A stretch of 28,722 nt of DNA from Saccoglossus kowalevskii (GCF_000003605.2 NW_003151256.1:24724-53445); one strand, 5' to 3'. Shown: positions 10,555 through 22,070, numbered from the stretch's first letter. Numbers and translations: made by a program. The notes: generated from the letters alone by a model not told the origin.

Positions 10555-10685
10555 GTATTTGCAAATTTTTTTTTTTTTTTTTTTATTTTAAAAAAAAAAA
10601 AAATATTTTTGTGTCAGGTGACAGTTCTGGACATTGAATGTCACCGTTGTCTCTCCTGACTTTTTTTTTTTTGTATCTGCAAATT
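10555..10685. repeat. Poly-T/poly-A palindrome and inverted repeat between short direct repeats
   Basis: GTATTTGCAAATT (10555-10567) and GTATCTGCAAATT (10673-10685) are 12/13 direct repeats. Between them lie 19 T residues (10566-10584), then ATTTT and 14 A residues, able to fold on themselves. A 7-bp perfect inverted repeat follows, GGTGACA (10617-10623) and TGTCACC (10639-10645), then GTCAGG/CCTGAC symmetry and a T12 run. This may be a small insertion or a replication-slippage hotspot. Confidence 0.4.
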
Positions 10686-10689
10686 GCAA

Positions 10690-12790
10690 GTGCTAGTGCT
10701 GACACACAGTGCATACAGACAAAAAAAATCGATGCATCTTTATTCCCTTACTGCTATGTTGTGTTTGAATGAGCTGCATATTTAATGTGTGTGATGTCCA
10801 ACAGTATCCAACGTTTAAACATGCGTATGCGCAGTTCTGATCACTGCCTCTTTAAGTAAATTCTAATATCAAGTCATCCATCTTTATTACATGTACTGAT
10901 ATTACCTCATACAGTTCAAATAGTTAGTGGGTGCTTGAGAATGTGCACTAACCTGGGGGGTCTTATACACGTATGTACATTCACAGCCTGAGGATTCAGC
11001 ATTGTAACATCTTTAATTTGAGTTTCCTGTAGTACATTATTTTTTGCAATTCAGGAATTCCACTATCTCAAGTAAGTGTATGACCTTGAATTCTCATTTA
11101 CTATGACAGAATTTTTACATTTTTAACAGATTTGTGTTTTTTTTTTTATATTTCATTTACTGTTCTTATTTGTTGTGGAAATCCTCTGTATGTAAGCTGG
11201 TATGTATTGATGTTTTGTGGTAATTGAATTTATGAATCGTAAATAATTATCATTGTGGTGAGGAAAAATACTCATCATCAAATTGTTAAAAAAAATCCTT
11301 CTGTACTGATAATGATCTTCGACTAATATATAACAATGTGTTACCATGGAAACCAAGTGTGACAGCAACATACTCAAATTTTATCTTGTCAGTAATGTAC
11401 GACAAATTGATGCTTATACTTATACTTAAGAATACAACTTGGCTTTATCCTTGGCAACCAAAATACAAGTAATTTCTGTTTTGTAAATATCCACTATTAA
11501 TGTTTGCACTTTTACGGCCACGTACGACTACCAGTTATGGGATTACATGAGATGCCAATAGCGAGAAATTACATGAGTAAAGTCGCTACTTCGACACAAA
11601 TAACTTAGGCATTATCAGGGTGTCATAGCAACAGATTACAAACTGTCTTTGCCAGTTCTTTATTTTTTTGGTCATCATAGCATCTTTCTACAAACACAAC
11701 TTTTTCACAAAATTTCAAAAAATAATTAATCAGATTTTCATATTAATATTAAGTGTTACACCCCAATTTTGTTGGATAAATGTATGAATATTTGCAAGTG
11801 ACTGAAAAATGTCACGGTAGATTGTCAGGGGCTACAAGGGCTCTTTCTTCGGTTACAAATAAATCCTTTCGAATATAAATTGACTACTTTACTAATTGTG
11901 CCTGTAAATTGCTTTTTCTTTACATGCACATATGTGTTCAGTCATGTAGCATATTTCAATCCTGTATCATATTTAGATATTAACATTATACAGTTAAGTA
12001 TTTGGGCATTGGCTACACTCAAGTACGTACAGACTGTATATGACTGTCTCTGCCTATACAGGAGTCAAAATTAAAAAAAGACACGGTTGTGCAGTGGGAC
12101 AGCATCGCTAAAAAACTAGTTGTTCATATGAAAATGTTGTTCAACAATTTTCATAGATTTTTAATCTAAACAAATTTTTAAAATTAATGGTTTGTTAGTA
12201 TACACGTATCTAGAGGTAAGTAGCAATGCTTAAAACTTAACAATTTTTCTTGCACTGAACTGTAAATATTGCTGACAAATTGTGATTTCTAAAGAAAATA
12301 GGCAACCAGTTTGAAGATTTGGTTGTCCCATGCAGACAGGTGTTTCCCGGGGAACCCTGACAACCACCAATTTTGTACCCTGCTATATATAATTTGTTAT
12401 ACCATACAACACTTCAGGTTTTGCAGAGATGTTCAATCAGGAGAGTATGTGTCTCTTTCACACATAGATCTTAGAAAAGTAGGTGCTAATAAGCTATTAA
12501 GGATGAGAGTAGACTATTAATAAGCCCCCATTCGCCTTGTAAGCCGCTGAACACAGGCTTATTTTCAATATATCTGAAAACAGTGTCATAGAAAACAGTT
12601 TTAAGATGCTTTAAATACAATTAAATAAAATTTGCTTTGTTCAATGAATGTTAGTTATTTTAATAACTGATTTTAAAAAATGTACTTATTTTTGTTCTCA
12701 TATTTATGACTCCTAAATTTTTTGGCTAAAAATAACACTGTATTAGCTACATTACATTATTTTATAAAAAATAATCTATCTATCTACAAA
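10690..12790. other. Gene-free intronic stretch with one RFX-like site
   Basis: AT-rich sequence. Frames of 64-74 codons occur at 11153-11377 (-), 11880-12074 (+) and 12311-12520 (+), none with a recognisable domain. The only notable motif is the X-box-like site at 11340. Confidence 0.5.
11340..11353. promoter_or_regulatory. RFX X-box-like site
   Basis: GTTACCATGGAAAC fits GTTRCCATGGNAAC, the common RFX-type motif, and differs from the strict X-box only at one position of the right half-site. Confidence 0.4.
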
Positions 12791-12801
12791 ATACTACTGT
12801 A

Positions 12802-13114
12802 ACAGTGAATTTCACGAAGGCATGGATGTTTTCATATGAAATATTTATAAATACTTTATAAATTTCAAATGACAAGTGGAAACAACTTGACCAACCTCAA
12901 CATGTTATTGAATGCATGGCAGTAAATCAGCCAATCAAATGGTTGTAGGAAACTGACAAAGACTCACAGGCATTACCCAAATGGCTTTTAGCTGTATCTA
13001 ATGAAAGCATATTCCTTGGATTTGAATTATGCGCAAAGGGTTTTCCAGCGTAATGATTTATAAATATTTTATAAATTTCAATAAAGAACATTCATAACCT
13101 TCTTGAATTCACTG
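12802..13114. mobile_element. MITE-like element with TA flanks, 313 bp
   Basis: The left end ACAGTGAATTTCACGAAGG and the inverted right end CAGTGAATTCAAGAAGG share most positions. Subterminal blocks AAATATTTATAAATACTTTA and ATTTATAAATATTTTATAAA-like sequences also face each other. TA flanks both ends (12800-12801 and 13115-13116), as expected for a Tc1/mariner-type target duplication. The interior has no coding capacity. Confidence 0.5.
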
Positions 13115-13116
13115 TA

Positions 13117-14090
13117 GTCTATCAGAATTTAGAATTTTTCCCATCAACATTTCCATTTGACTACCGAACATGTTGATGATTAAACCTTCTGAAAACAAAT
13201 GGGAAAATTATGTGGGTTTATTTTCTTAATGGAGACAAAAATTGACACTGGAATTCTAGAGTTTAATAGCAGTCTACTCACAACTCACAAGAGATCTCTG
13301 TACTGCAGAATATAAGCTCTGGCTAAATCAATGTCTGATTGCTTATTGCTTCTAAAGATAGAAAGGGGATATTGAAACATGATGTTTTCTGAGCAGTTAA
13401 TATCAAGTAAATAATCGCCGACAGTACTCATGTACCATATTTGATTTATTAGTAGTGCATATACTTACGTAAATGAAAGATGTGCATCTACATGTATATG
13501 TATATAAAGACAAAAACTTAATTATATTTTAATAATCCAGTATACAATGAATGCAATTCTGGTTTTATGTACACTTCTAATATTGCATGCTTGTGTTGTG
13601 GAACAACATATCGAATCGGAAACTATGCTTTTGAAATCAACTATCATGTTATTTCCTAGTATCACCATGGCAACTGATGGATGCTTCCTATGTGAACATA
13701 GTATTCTCAACATAAATTTCAACTAAAATTAATATCTGTTTTCTTTCTACTTAATTTTTGTTGTTTCATTCGAACGACCTGACAAATAATAAACAGTCAA
13801 TGGTTGCCCCGGCAACATGCATTGTCATGCGTTCAGATTTTGTATAAATCAAAATAAACAACATATTTGACCCAAATTGTTACACATATAATGGGACCAT
13901 ATCAAATACATGTGATAACTTCCTTTTAATAACATGTTATATTAGTCTGGGTTTCTATATACCCTTCAAGTCACCAATGACTAGATTTCTGCTTGCCAAA
14001 TAGTCTGCATTGCCAATTCATTCTCTTTTTTTCATTCATACCAAGTATAAACCGTTTGAACACCATAATATTCTCAGACAAAAATGTTGG
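13117..14090. other. Gene-free intronic stretch with one RFX-like site
   Basis: AT-rich sequence. A 66-codon minus-strand frame at 13522-13722 has no recognisable domain. Confidence 0.5.
13661..13674. promoter_or_regulatory. RFX X-box-like site
   Basis: ATCACCATGGCAAC matches the X-box consensus at all fixed positions except the first base. The identical 14-mer recurs at 18840 with unrelated flanks. Confidence 0.4.
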
Positions 14091-14092
14091 TG

Positions 14093-14131
14093 TATTTTTC
14101 TATAATCGTAATTGTCGATTATAGAAAAATA
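14093..14131. repeat. Perfect 16-bp inverted repeat (hairpin)
   Basis: TATTTTTCTATAATCG (14093-14108) is followed by a 7-nt loop, TAATTGT, and the exact complement CGATTATAGAAAAATA (14116-14131). Confidence 0.75.
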
Positions 14132-14176
14132 ATTGTGGATTAAATGGTAAAATAATTGTCGACTAAGTGGAAAAAG
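14110..14176. repeat. Three-copy tandem repeat, 21-23 bp
   Basis: Units begin at 14110, 14131 and 14154 with AATTGTCGATTA, AATTGTGGATTA and AATTGTCGACTA, and end in GAAAAAT, GGTAAAAT and GGAAAAAG. The first unit is also the right part of the hairpin at 14093-14131. Confidence 0.6.
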
Positions 14177-14179
14177 TTA

Positions 14180-16800
14180 ATTAGATTTATCTTACATAAA
14201 ATGACCTAAGTTGAATTGGCATAAGGGTTATATCATTCCAAATAAAGACTGAACACAGAAAAACTGAGAACAAATCTGTAATTAAAAAAAAAAGATTACT
14301 GATTAAAAAAATGAATTTGATATTTTGTTTTTGTTCAGTGGATATTATATAAACTTGTCGCTTTATAATAATTTAATTCCTTTTTAATATAAGATTATTT
14401 AAGTCTTCTGAAATCCGATTATTTTTCCAAATACAAGTTTTTAATTTTAGGTTTAATAAAAACAGTGTTTTTTAATTAAATAAATCCACTTTAACTTGCT
14501 GCATGCTGACATTAAATTATAAAAGCAGCTAAATGTCCCTCTTAAAAAACCCTTTACCCCCTGCTCATTTAATGGTTTCTTCGCACAATTATTTTATTAG
14601 CCAAACAAACAGTATTTTCAGTATTGAGCTTTATGCTTTCAACTCTCATCTATTATAACAGTTCTATTCAGGTATCAAAGTATTATCGGTATTTCAAATT
14701 AAAGTATTCGGTCGCTAACAGTTTCGCAATAACATTATTCGTCAGCAGAAGTGCACCTTCATCATGTCAGTGTTAAGCCGATTACATTTGATCCATATTA
14801 TCTTGTGTGTTGGTCTTCATTGTCATGGTAACTGCTCTTTGTTATGAAATCTCCTAATTCTCTGATAATTATAGTGTTCCTTACCTTTTTGAATTATCAG
14901 GTTCTGTTCCCTTTGAACAATAATATTTCCTGCTAAACCAAACTTTGGTGTTAGGTTTTCCTCATTATATATATTCTCCTTTAAAGTTGGTTTTTCTTGC
15001 TTAGTTTTAGATTTACAGATTTAAATTTACCATCGGTTACAATCTTTGATAAATTTTTATTCTAAAAATACTGAAGTTATGTGTGTTTTTCATGCCAGAA
15101 AAGTATAGAACCATGGCAATTGTTGACTTTGGAATTCAAAAAGCTAATAATAACTACATGTTGAAGAAATAAGTTTCCACATTTTTTTCATAGATGAAGC
15201 GAATTTGATTAATTTTGAGAATGAAACTTGCTCACTCATGTTTGCAATGCATTTTGGGAGCACCACATGGATAAAAGTGCATGATGCCCCCACCTGAACG
15301 CCTTGCCCTTCAAAATAGTTTCCTTCACAATTTCTGTCTCTGCTTAGAGATTGGATGGCCCCAGAAGTTCAAGCTCTACATAGTGGGTCACATAGTTCCT
15401 ATACCATAGTGTGTCGTTCTTAGCTTGATCACGTATATGAATAATGTATTCTTACACCTCGCCACACAAGCATAATTCACTCAAATTGCCATTGTCAAAC
15501 CCTTTTCACACCCATATATTTTCCCTGCCAATTTCTTGTTGCAAATGTTTTCAGTAATTTTCTCCAAAATCATGATAAATTTTGAATCAAACATGCAAAA
15601 TACAATAATTGAAAATAATACATTGAACATGTTATGTGAAAAATATAATTTTATAGTTGAGGAATTTGCAATTTGGTAAAGGAAAATTCATATTTTATAA
15701 ACATAAGTCACATAAAAATATTTTTCCCCAGTAGTCAACAAGCTGACCCAACTTGGTTTGTGGGATTCTATTTTAACTCAAAATTCCTATAAATATTAGT
15801 CCTGTTAGAGGGCACACTATCTCAATAGCTTCTCAAACCCCATCTCTCTGCATGTTTTTTTTTATCATCACTCCCTTAACTGTGTGAATGGTCATAGAAA
15901 TTCACTTGCTTTTAAACCATTTGCTCTTTTCAACTCTTCTTTATACTGTTGTAGTCTTATTAGGAGCATTGAACTATAGTGCATACTGTACAATTTGTTT
16001 TTTTCTTTAATAGTACTCGCCTGTCGTAGTGCTTTGACATTTTCCTGGTCATGCACTCATTTCTTTGTGCTAGTCCGTTTGTCTTTTTACGGCATTAACA
16101 GTCAGCCATTCCAACCCACTTTTATTCTAACAACACCATATCAGCTGTGATTGTTGTCGCCATGGTAGCAACAACCACATTTGTTTACAACAAATATTAC
16201 ACTAAGATACGCATAGGTGTGTCTGTTTATATCTATCATAAAATACACATATACTGCAATACTAATTAATTATTAATGAATTATTTTTGAAGGTGGCTCA
16301 ATTATTAGAAAAATAATAACGTTTATTTGTAATTATGTTACTAAGCATTATGTCATGTGATTTAGTATTCATGAGGATGTTTTATTTGGACACGAGATTC
16401 ACAACAAATCTCTGAAAATTACAGCTAAGTGTTAAACACACTTATGGTTTAAAATGTCTGCAGGACTCTAGGTGGTATCTATCGCTGTTTAAGTACAAAA
16501 AAATCACTAAATTCATGCTTTTTCTTCACAATTATGATAAGTTTTGATTACGTTCTTGACGCATCACTATTTTTGGTTGCTGCATTATCTTCTTGCATCA
16601 GTAACGTGTCAAATTGGCTTAGAAGGCACACTGTCACTGTCCATAAAGTGAGAACGGAAAACAACCTCTGCCCATTCTACTGTATAAGGATTAGATATCC
16701 TGTGATATGAAGTGAACACATAACAGAAGAACCAAGTGATGCATTAAATTGTTTTGTAGTCGTAAAGGATTACATGTCGGCTTATAACAGCCATTTTTCT
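14180..16800. other. Gene-free intronic stretch
   Basis: AT-rich sequence. The part at 15230-15420 is somewhat less AT-rich and contains GCATTTTGGGAG, loosely like an inverted ZNF143-type motif. At 16151-16173 an extended palindrome, GTTG-N3-CCATGG-N3-CAAC, resembles an RFX site with overlong spacing. No gene is supported. Confidence 0.5.
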
Positions 16801-16814
16801 TTACAAGTGATTCT

Positions 16815-17050
16815 ACTAGTTGATCGGCAGAATAGCGGTGATTGTGTTGGAAGCATGTTCAGTAAATCTACGTTCAAATCCTACCTGGTGCTGGGAATGG
16901 GGGTGGGGGTGGTGGGGTTGATGAGCATCACTCAGGAGTGAGATTTTGGCCACAAGCAGAATTCTTACACTAAAGTATGGGGTAACCTTGGTTGAGGGTC
17001 TGCAGATGCTTTTGTTAGATCAGGCCAGGTTGATGCAGGGATAGTGCCAT
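16815..17050 (+). repeat. Candidate tRNA-derived SINE on the + strand
   Basis: CGGCAGAATAGCGGTGA (from 16823) resembles a polymerase III A box, and ACGTTCAAATCCTACC (from 16870) resembles a B box about 48 bp later. The segment up to about 17050 is less AT-rich than its surroundings, suggesting an inserted unit. Neither the tail nor target duplications could be delimited. Confidence 0.35.
16893..16917 (+). other. G-quadruplex motif
   Basis: Four runs of at least three G (GGG, GGGGG, GGGGG, GGGG) are separated by loops of 3, 1 and 4 nt. The G-rich strand is the coding strand of the gene, so the pre-mRNA would carry it too. Confidence 0.7.
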
Positions 17051-17733
17051 AAGATAGATAACAGCTTTATTACAACCATGTAGAAAATTTTACATTTCTA
17101 ATTTGGTTTTTAAAATGTAATAAAGTTAATAATAAATAACTAAAATAATGCCATTCTGATAGAAAATTGGTGCCTACTATGGAATGTGGTTACTGGGTAC
17201 TGTGACAAAATGCTTTATATTCGTACAAGCTTTTTGAACTTAAAACAGCTGTGACATTCAATGTCTGAATCTGTCAATATCACCTGATATTAACAGAAAT
17301 ATTAAACGCTACATAAAAAAATGTACATGTGTACTCATGATAATAGATTCAATAATGTAGGTGTCGAAATAAGTATATTAAAACGACCCAGTACTTTGTA
17401 TAAATGTCATGTTTCTTTCTTGAACTACACTTACTACCCTCCAGGCCTAATCCAGATAAATATATTTAACATTTAGGCAGGCATGGAATTTCTGTATTTG
17501 AACTTGTGTTCAATATAAAGTCTCAAACTAAAAAGTGTACTTTATGGATTGAAAAGACCTCTTTGTTGAAGGTTGTTTCTCCGCCCAAGTCTATCAACAA
17601 GTCCAAATACCAATCTGTTTATATCTCCCGTGGTCTATAGTGTGCTACTTGAAAAGCGCTGCAGGCTTAACAAAAGTTTATAGTCATAGACTTTGTGGCT
17701 TCTGATAACAGTCCATAAAAATTGCCCCAGTGA

Positions 17734-17989
17734 GGCATTTAATTGGTCGGTAGTTCTGCTGCAATGGTTGCATGGGTATGGCAGCCATTTTGAGTGTCCC
17801 AAGACAACAAGGCATTTAATTGGTCAGTAGTTCTGCTGCAATGGTTGCATGGGTATGGCAGCGTTTCTACCATTTTGAGTGTCCCAAGACAACAAGGCAT
17901 TTAATTGGTCGGTAGTTCTGCTGCAATGGTTGCATGGGTATGGCAGCGTTTCTACCATTTTGAGTGTCCCAAGACAACAAGGCATTTAA
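17734..17989. repeat. Tandem repeat of 85 bp, three copies plus a 9-bp start
   Basis: Copies start at 17734 (77 bp), 17811 (85 bp) and 17896 (85 bp), each opening GGCATTTAATTGGTC and closing AGACAACAA. A fourth copy breaks off after GGCATTTAA. Copy 1 lacks an 8-bp block present in copies 2 and 3 (GTTTCTAC); otherwise the copies differ at about one position, so the array is recent. Each unit includes GCTGC and GCAGC arms around ATGGTTGCATGGGTATG-like sequence. Confidence 0.9.
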
Positions 17990-18109
17990 GTTGAGTTGAA
18001 TTTTTACTGTAAGCTATAATTTCAGGGTGTGAACGAAACACATTTGTTTAGTTGTCTAGGTGTTTGAGTACTGGTATTATATCATTAACTTAGTTCAGGT
18101 AGTTTCATC

Positions 18110-18131
18110 AGGGCAGAGAGCGTACTGCCCT
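18110..18131. repeat. Small perfect hairpin
   Basis: AGGGCAG (18110-18116) and CTGCCCT (18125-18131) form 7-bp arms around an 8-nt loop. Confidence 0.4.
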
Positions 18132-18290
18132 CTATCAGACAGAGCTGATTGAACAAACCTAGAATTTGTTTTCGCTGAACATAATTTGTAGTCACCTTTT
18201 GACTCTAGTCTTAAACAGATGGTCTGTCCATCTACATGACTGCATTCCACAAACATGAATCATAAGATTTTGTTGGTACTATGTTGACTA

Positions 18291-18498
18291 CTGTAGAATA
18301 CTTTATTTTTGCTTGGAATTTATTTTCGCTATTTTCGCTGAAGGGATGACTCCGTGAAAATAAAATTCAGCGAATATACTTTTTTTCCTATATTTCACAT
18401 TAAACTCATCAAAAATCAGTGAAACTAAATTCCAAGCAAAACGCCCTAAAAGCCTTTTCGGTGAAAATTAATTCCAGCGAAAATAAAGTATTCCACAG
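18291..18498. mobile_element. MITE with 28-bp terminal inverted repeats and TA duplication
   Basis: The left end begins CTGTAGAATACTTTATTTTT. The inverted right end begins CTGTGGAATACTTTATTTTC, with about 26 of 28 positions matching. TA flanks both ends (18289-18290 and 18499-18500), the target duplication of Tc1/mariner-type elements. The 208-bp element has no coding capacity and contains several TTTCGCTG/CAGCGAAAAT-like inverted blocks. A decayed relative lies at 26886 and a differently arranged one at 24020. Confidence 0.75.
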
Positions 18499-18839
18499 TA
18501 TTTTGTTTAAAGTTTTTTAACATGAATTTACCAATTAAGAATTCTTTTGAAGAAAAAGTGTATATACTGATATTAAATAAAATTACCAATGTTTCTTAGT
18601 TGCTTCCAAAATGGTTGTGGTGGCCATGTAGTTTTCAAACCTTTTTGCTGCCTGTTGACAACTTCTGCTTTGCATTGAATACAAAGCATTACATTTCTGA
18701 CATTTTCCCAAATTGGGTATATATTACGGATAATTAAAATTTCTCTCACCTGTAAAATTCATCTCTTTCACAAATAAATTACTTTGATACTTGATATGTA
18801 GGTACCTTTGAAATTTGTAACTTAGTGATAACAATTGCA

Positions 18840-18853
18840 ATCACCATGGCAAC
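18840..18853. promoter_or_regulatory. RFX X-box-like site
   Basis: ATCACCATGGCAAC is identical to the site at 13661 and differs from the X-box consensus only at the first base. Confidence 0.4.
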
Positions 18854-19712
18854 AAACATATGAACTGCTATGTGATAACAATAACCGTGACAAATAACAT
18901 AATCAAAACATAATCAACATTGTTGACACGAACACGATTTACTGTAAGGTTGCTTATTTAGAAACAAAATTGAGGTAGGGTCAACAAATATGCATGTTTT
19001 TTTTTAAATCATGAAAGTTGTTTCTTGACTCATTCAAAAATAGAGGTTACCTTTCGGAGTCCAAATTATCTGAGAATAGAAGCTGTCAACACAATATTCT
19101 CATCTCATTATGCAATAACCTAATTAACATGACTACAGTTTACCTTGATCAATGTTCATGTGACAAGAAGTTATCATAAATTGGTTGAAGCTCATTCCCA
19201 CAGCCTCCAAAAAAAAATTGTCTTTATAGCCCCTAAAGTTTGAAATATTTTTTTATTGTGCCAAAAATTTGCATATTTATAAGTTGTTTTTTTATTTTGG
19301 CTTTACATAGTATTCATCTAAATAGTTTACTTGCATACAAAAAATTATGTTTTCCAAACACCAACAGATGTTTCTAAATAAAAACATTGAAGTGTATTTT
19401 ACCTTGTGCTGAATGGGAAAGTACAAAAAGTGACACAATCATTTACGCAGTGGAATGCAAATTTGATTGGACAATCGTTAAAAGACAACTATTGTAGTAG
19501 TCTGTTTTATATTTTCTATTCTTTCTATTTTTATGGGAACTACATGTTTTGAGAGATAATTTAGCACTAAAATGGACATTTTATTTTTTATCCCCAATGG
19601 GAATAGTGTGACTTTAACCCCATATGTCTTTAATGGTTGGTGTAACTTTAACGTAATATAACGCTGCTCGCTCATAAATATACATTGTATGGCATCATAT
19701 GTTATATTTCAC

Positions 19713-19726
19713 TTTACCATAGCAAC
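19713..19726. promoter_or_regulatory. RFX X-box-like site
   Basis: TTTACCATAGCAAC matches the X-box consensus except for its first base. A partly complementary CTATGGTATAAAG follows about 45 bp later. Confidence 0.35.
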
Positions 19727-20624
19727 GGACGTTACTAAGGTTTTAATAACTAGGTAAAGGTGACTATGGTATAAAGAAAATGGCGCGAGTGTTATAGACC
19801 ATGACATGGCATACGAGCACAATCTTCCATCACCTATCATAATCAGTCAACCGAATATTACTCTGTCTTGTTTCCCTTAAGCATGACTGCCCATTTAATT
19901 GATTTACCGTTATTGTGAAGATTGCATGATCATTACACAAATAACGAATTCGTCTACAAATATCGCTCATTCTTAAAAGTCACTCTTGTAGAAATGAGTA
20001 ATATTTACGATTGATTTCTACCCCCGAGGCAACCAAAGTTTAAACCATCCATTCAGTCCTTTTCTATTGTTCTGGGGAGTTGCTGTTTGTTACGAGTATT
20101 TTTTCAGTGGCATGTCTAACCAAATAGATAATACGCCTAGCAATGGACCAGCTAGTTAACTTACACTTGGCGTACTATGAGGAAGAGTGCATATGATATT
20201 ATTGGCTAGATTTCTGTTGTTTCTCGAATGAAAACAATTTGTTGCCAGGATGCAATATGATGTTGCTTCTATAAACGGCAACAATGAATTTCTTTGTGAC
20301 ATGAATATGTAGAGAATCTGGGGAGACACCGACCAGATCACCATTATTTAAACTGACTTTGTAGTTAGATTTTGATAAAAATCAATTTATCAAGTGTTTG
20401 CTCATGTAGAAGCGCATCTCCAAAAAATGGACATAAACCAAAAATAGCATTTCAAATTACACTATTATATTTAAACTTCAGGTTATAGTAGCCTTTCATA
20501 TTTGTTATTAAAAATTCACTGAGCGACTAAATTGTGGTAAAAGATTATTTCTGCAAATTGATAAAACATGATGTCATGAATTCAATAAGTTTTAAAGCAA
20601 AGAATGAGCACATTCCTTGCAAGG

Positions 20625-20850
20625 TTTTTTAGCTCTGCGCGACAAAGTCGACATATGAGTGATTGTTCTTCGGCGTCCGTCGTCGTCCATCGACCGTCGT
20701 CTGTGTCAATGTTTTACTTTTTCGACTTCTACTTGAAAACTACAAGCCTGAATGGTATGTGTGCACCTGGGTAGACCTCTCTTAGATTTGTTCATTTCAT
20801 GATGATATCTTTAATTCTCTAATTTTGGTGAAAAGTTTGATTGCTTTAAT
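20625..20850 (+). repeat. Fragment of a dispersed repeat starting TTTTTTAGCTC
   Basis: The block opens with TTTTTTAGCTCTGCGCGACA, followed by a CGAC-AAA-GTCG mini-hairpin, a run of CGTCC/GTCGTC units (about 20672-20700) and a less distinctive AT-rich body. The layout of TTAGCTC, a small hairpin, then CGTCC-rich sequence is one I associate with abundant interspersed repeats of marine invertebrates, from memory only. Its right boundary is not visible. Confidence 0.4.
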
Positions 20851-20944
20851 TTCCAATAATTTTAACACGTTATTATTATATTTAGCAGGCATCTATGTCA
20901 TACCACATGAATAGTCCTAGTAATTTCTATTTTATGCCAAATTA

Positions 20945-20962
20945 TTCAGTTTTGAAACTGAA
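20945..20962. repeat. Short palindrome upstream of the 28-bp array
   Basis: TTCAGTTT and AAACTGAA are perfect 8-bp arms around TG. TTCAGTTTTG is also the opening of the 28-bp unit, so this may be an outlying relic of the array. Confidence 0.45.
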
Positions 20963-21051
20963 TGATGATCACTATTAAGTTATGTTGATTTTTTTCAGTT
21001 TTGGTACAGAGCTGTATTTTCTATTCAGTTAGAAATTCTTGCAAATTAATT

Positions 21052-21346
21052 TAGTTTTAGGGCAGAATGAATATTTATTCAGTTTTGGGGCAGAATGCAT
21101 ATTTATTCAGTTTTAGGGCAGAATGAATATTTATTCAGTTTTAGGGCAGAATGAATATTTATTCAGTTTTAGGGCAGAATGAATATTTATTCAGTTTTGG
21201 GGCAGAATGAATATTTATTCAGTTTTGGGGCAGAATGAATATTTATTCAGTTTTGGGGCAGAATGAATATTTATTCAGTTTTGGGACAGATTGGATATTT
21301 ATTCAGTTTTGGGGCAGAATGAATATTTATTCAGTTTTGGGGCAGA
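21052..21346. repeat. 28-bp minisatellite, about 10.5 copies
   Basis: The unit is CAGTTTTGGGGCAGAATGAA followed by TATTTATT. Some copies have AGGG in place of GGGG, one has a GCAT variant and one has GGGACAGATTGG. Within each unit TGAATATTTATTCA is nearly palindromic across the junction. Degenerate relatives lie just upstream, at about 20945 and 20998. Confidence 0.95.
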
Positions 21347-21349
21347 TCT

Positions 21350-21680
21350 CCTAAAGTCAGATATAAGACTAAGTATATTATATTATATTTTGGTTTACAT
21401 GTACTTCGCTTTACTTTCATGAAACCATTTGCCAACAAAATAACATTTCAAATACAGGATTTGAAATTAAAAATTAAAGTCGCCTATCTATCAGACAGGT
21501 TGGTGAATGAAAGTACCTTTCCCATTTGATGATGTACCTGTGAAGATAAATTAAGATTTATTATTTAAAATATAATTTTAATTATTGGCTCATGATATTT
21601 TAAAAGTCTTAACAATTCTGAAAGCAATTTTCTGGATATTAGCAACCCCATTTGGTCAGTTAGCAAAACTTTATATCTTT
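21350..21680. other. Gene-free intronic stretch
   Basis: AT-rich sequence. Part of a 63-codon frame (21585-21776) overlaps it and the neighbouring palindrome without any recognisable domain. Confidence 0.5.
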
Positions 21681-21685
21681 ATCCA

Positions 21686-21761
21686 CCTGTCCAAAGGGAC
21701 AGGCAATTTGTATATTTACCAGTCCCAGCTAAAATCTGCCTGTCTGGGACAGTTGGACAGG
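21686..21761. repeat. Nested inverted repeats (cruciform-prone)
   Basis: The outer arms CCTGTCCAA (21686-21694) and TTGGACAGG (21753-21761) match perfectly. Inner arms GTCCCAG (21722-21728) and CTGGGAC (21744-21750) also match perfectly. The left outer arm can alternatively pair with GGACAGG at 21697-21703 across a short loop, giving a switchable fold. Confidence 0.6.
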
Positions 21762-22070
21762 CCTCAGTTATCATAACAATAGAGATGTTTTACATATTAT
21801 AGTGTTATGCAAATTAACCATGATACTATGAAAGTTTCCTAGAAAACAAAACAAAAAAACTAAGGCATGGTCAAATAGTTTTGTACCCTTCCTGAGAACA
21901 GACCTTGGCGAATATTAAAGACAATCTGTTTCATTATTTATTAAAAATTGTTATTGAATATACAACTAGTGAGGTTTTATTATCACTATATAACAATTTA
22001 TGATTCTCCATGGTCCAACTGTGAGTGACACTGGCTTGAATCTGTGGAGTGTAGGTGTGTAAACACCAAG

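Larger units (their letters stand above)
18502..20620. other. Gene-free intronic stretch with two RFX-like sites
   Basis: AT-rich sequence. Frames of 62-65 codons on the minus strand (19478-19675, 20156-20344) have no recognisable domain. X-box-like motifs lie at 18840 and 19713. Confidence 0.5.
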
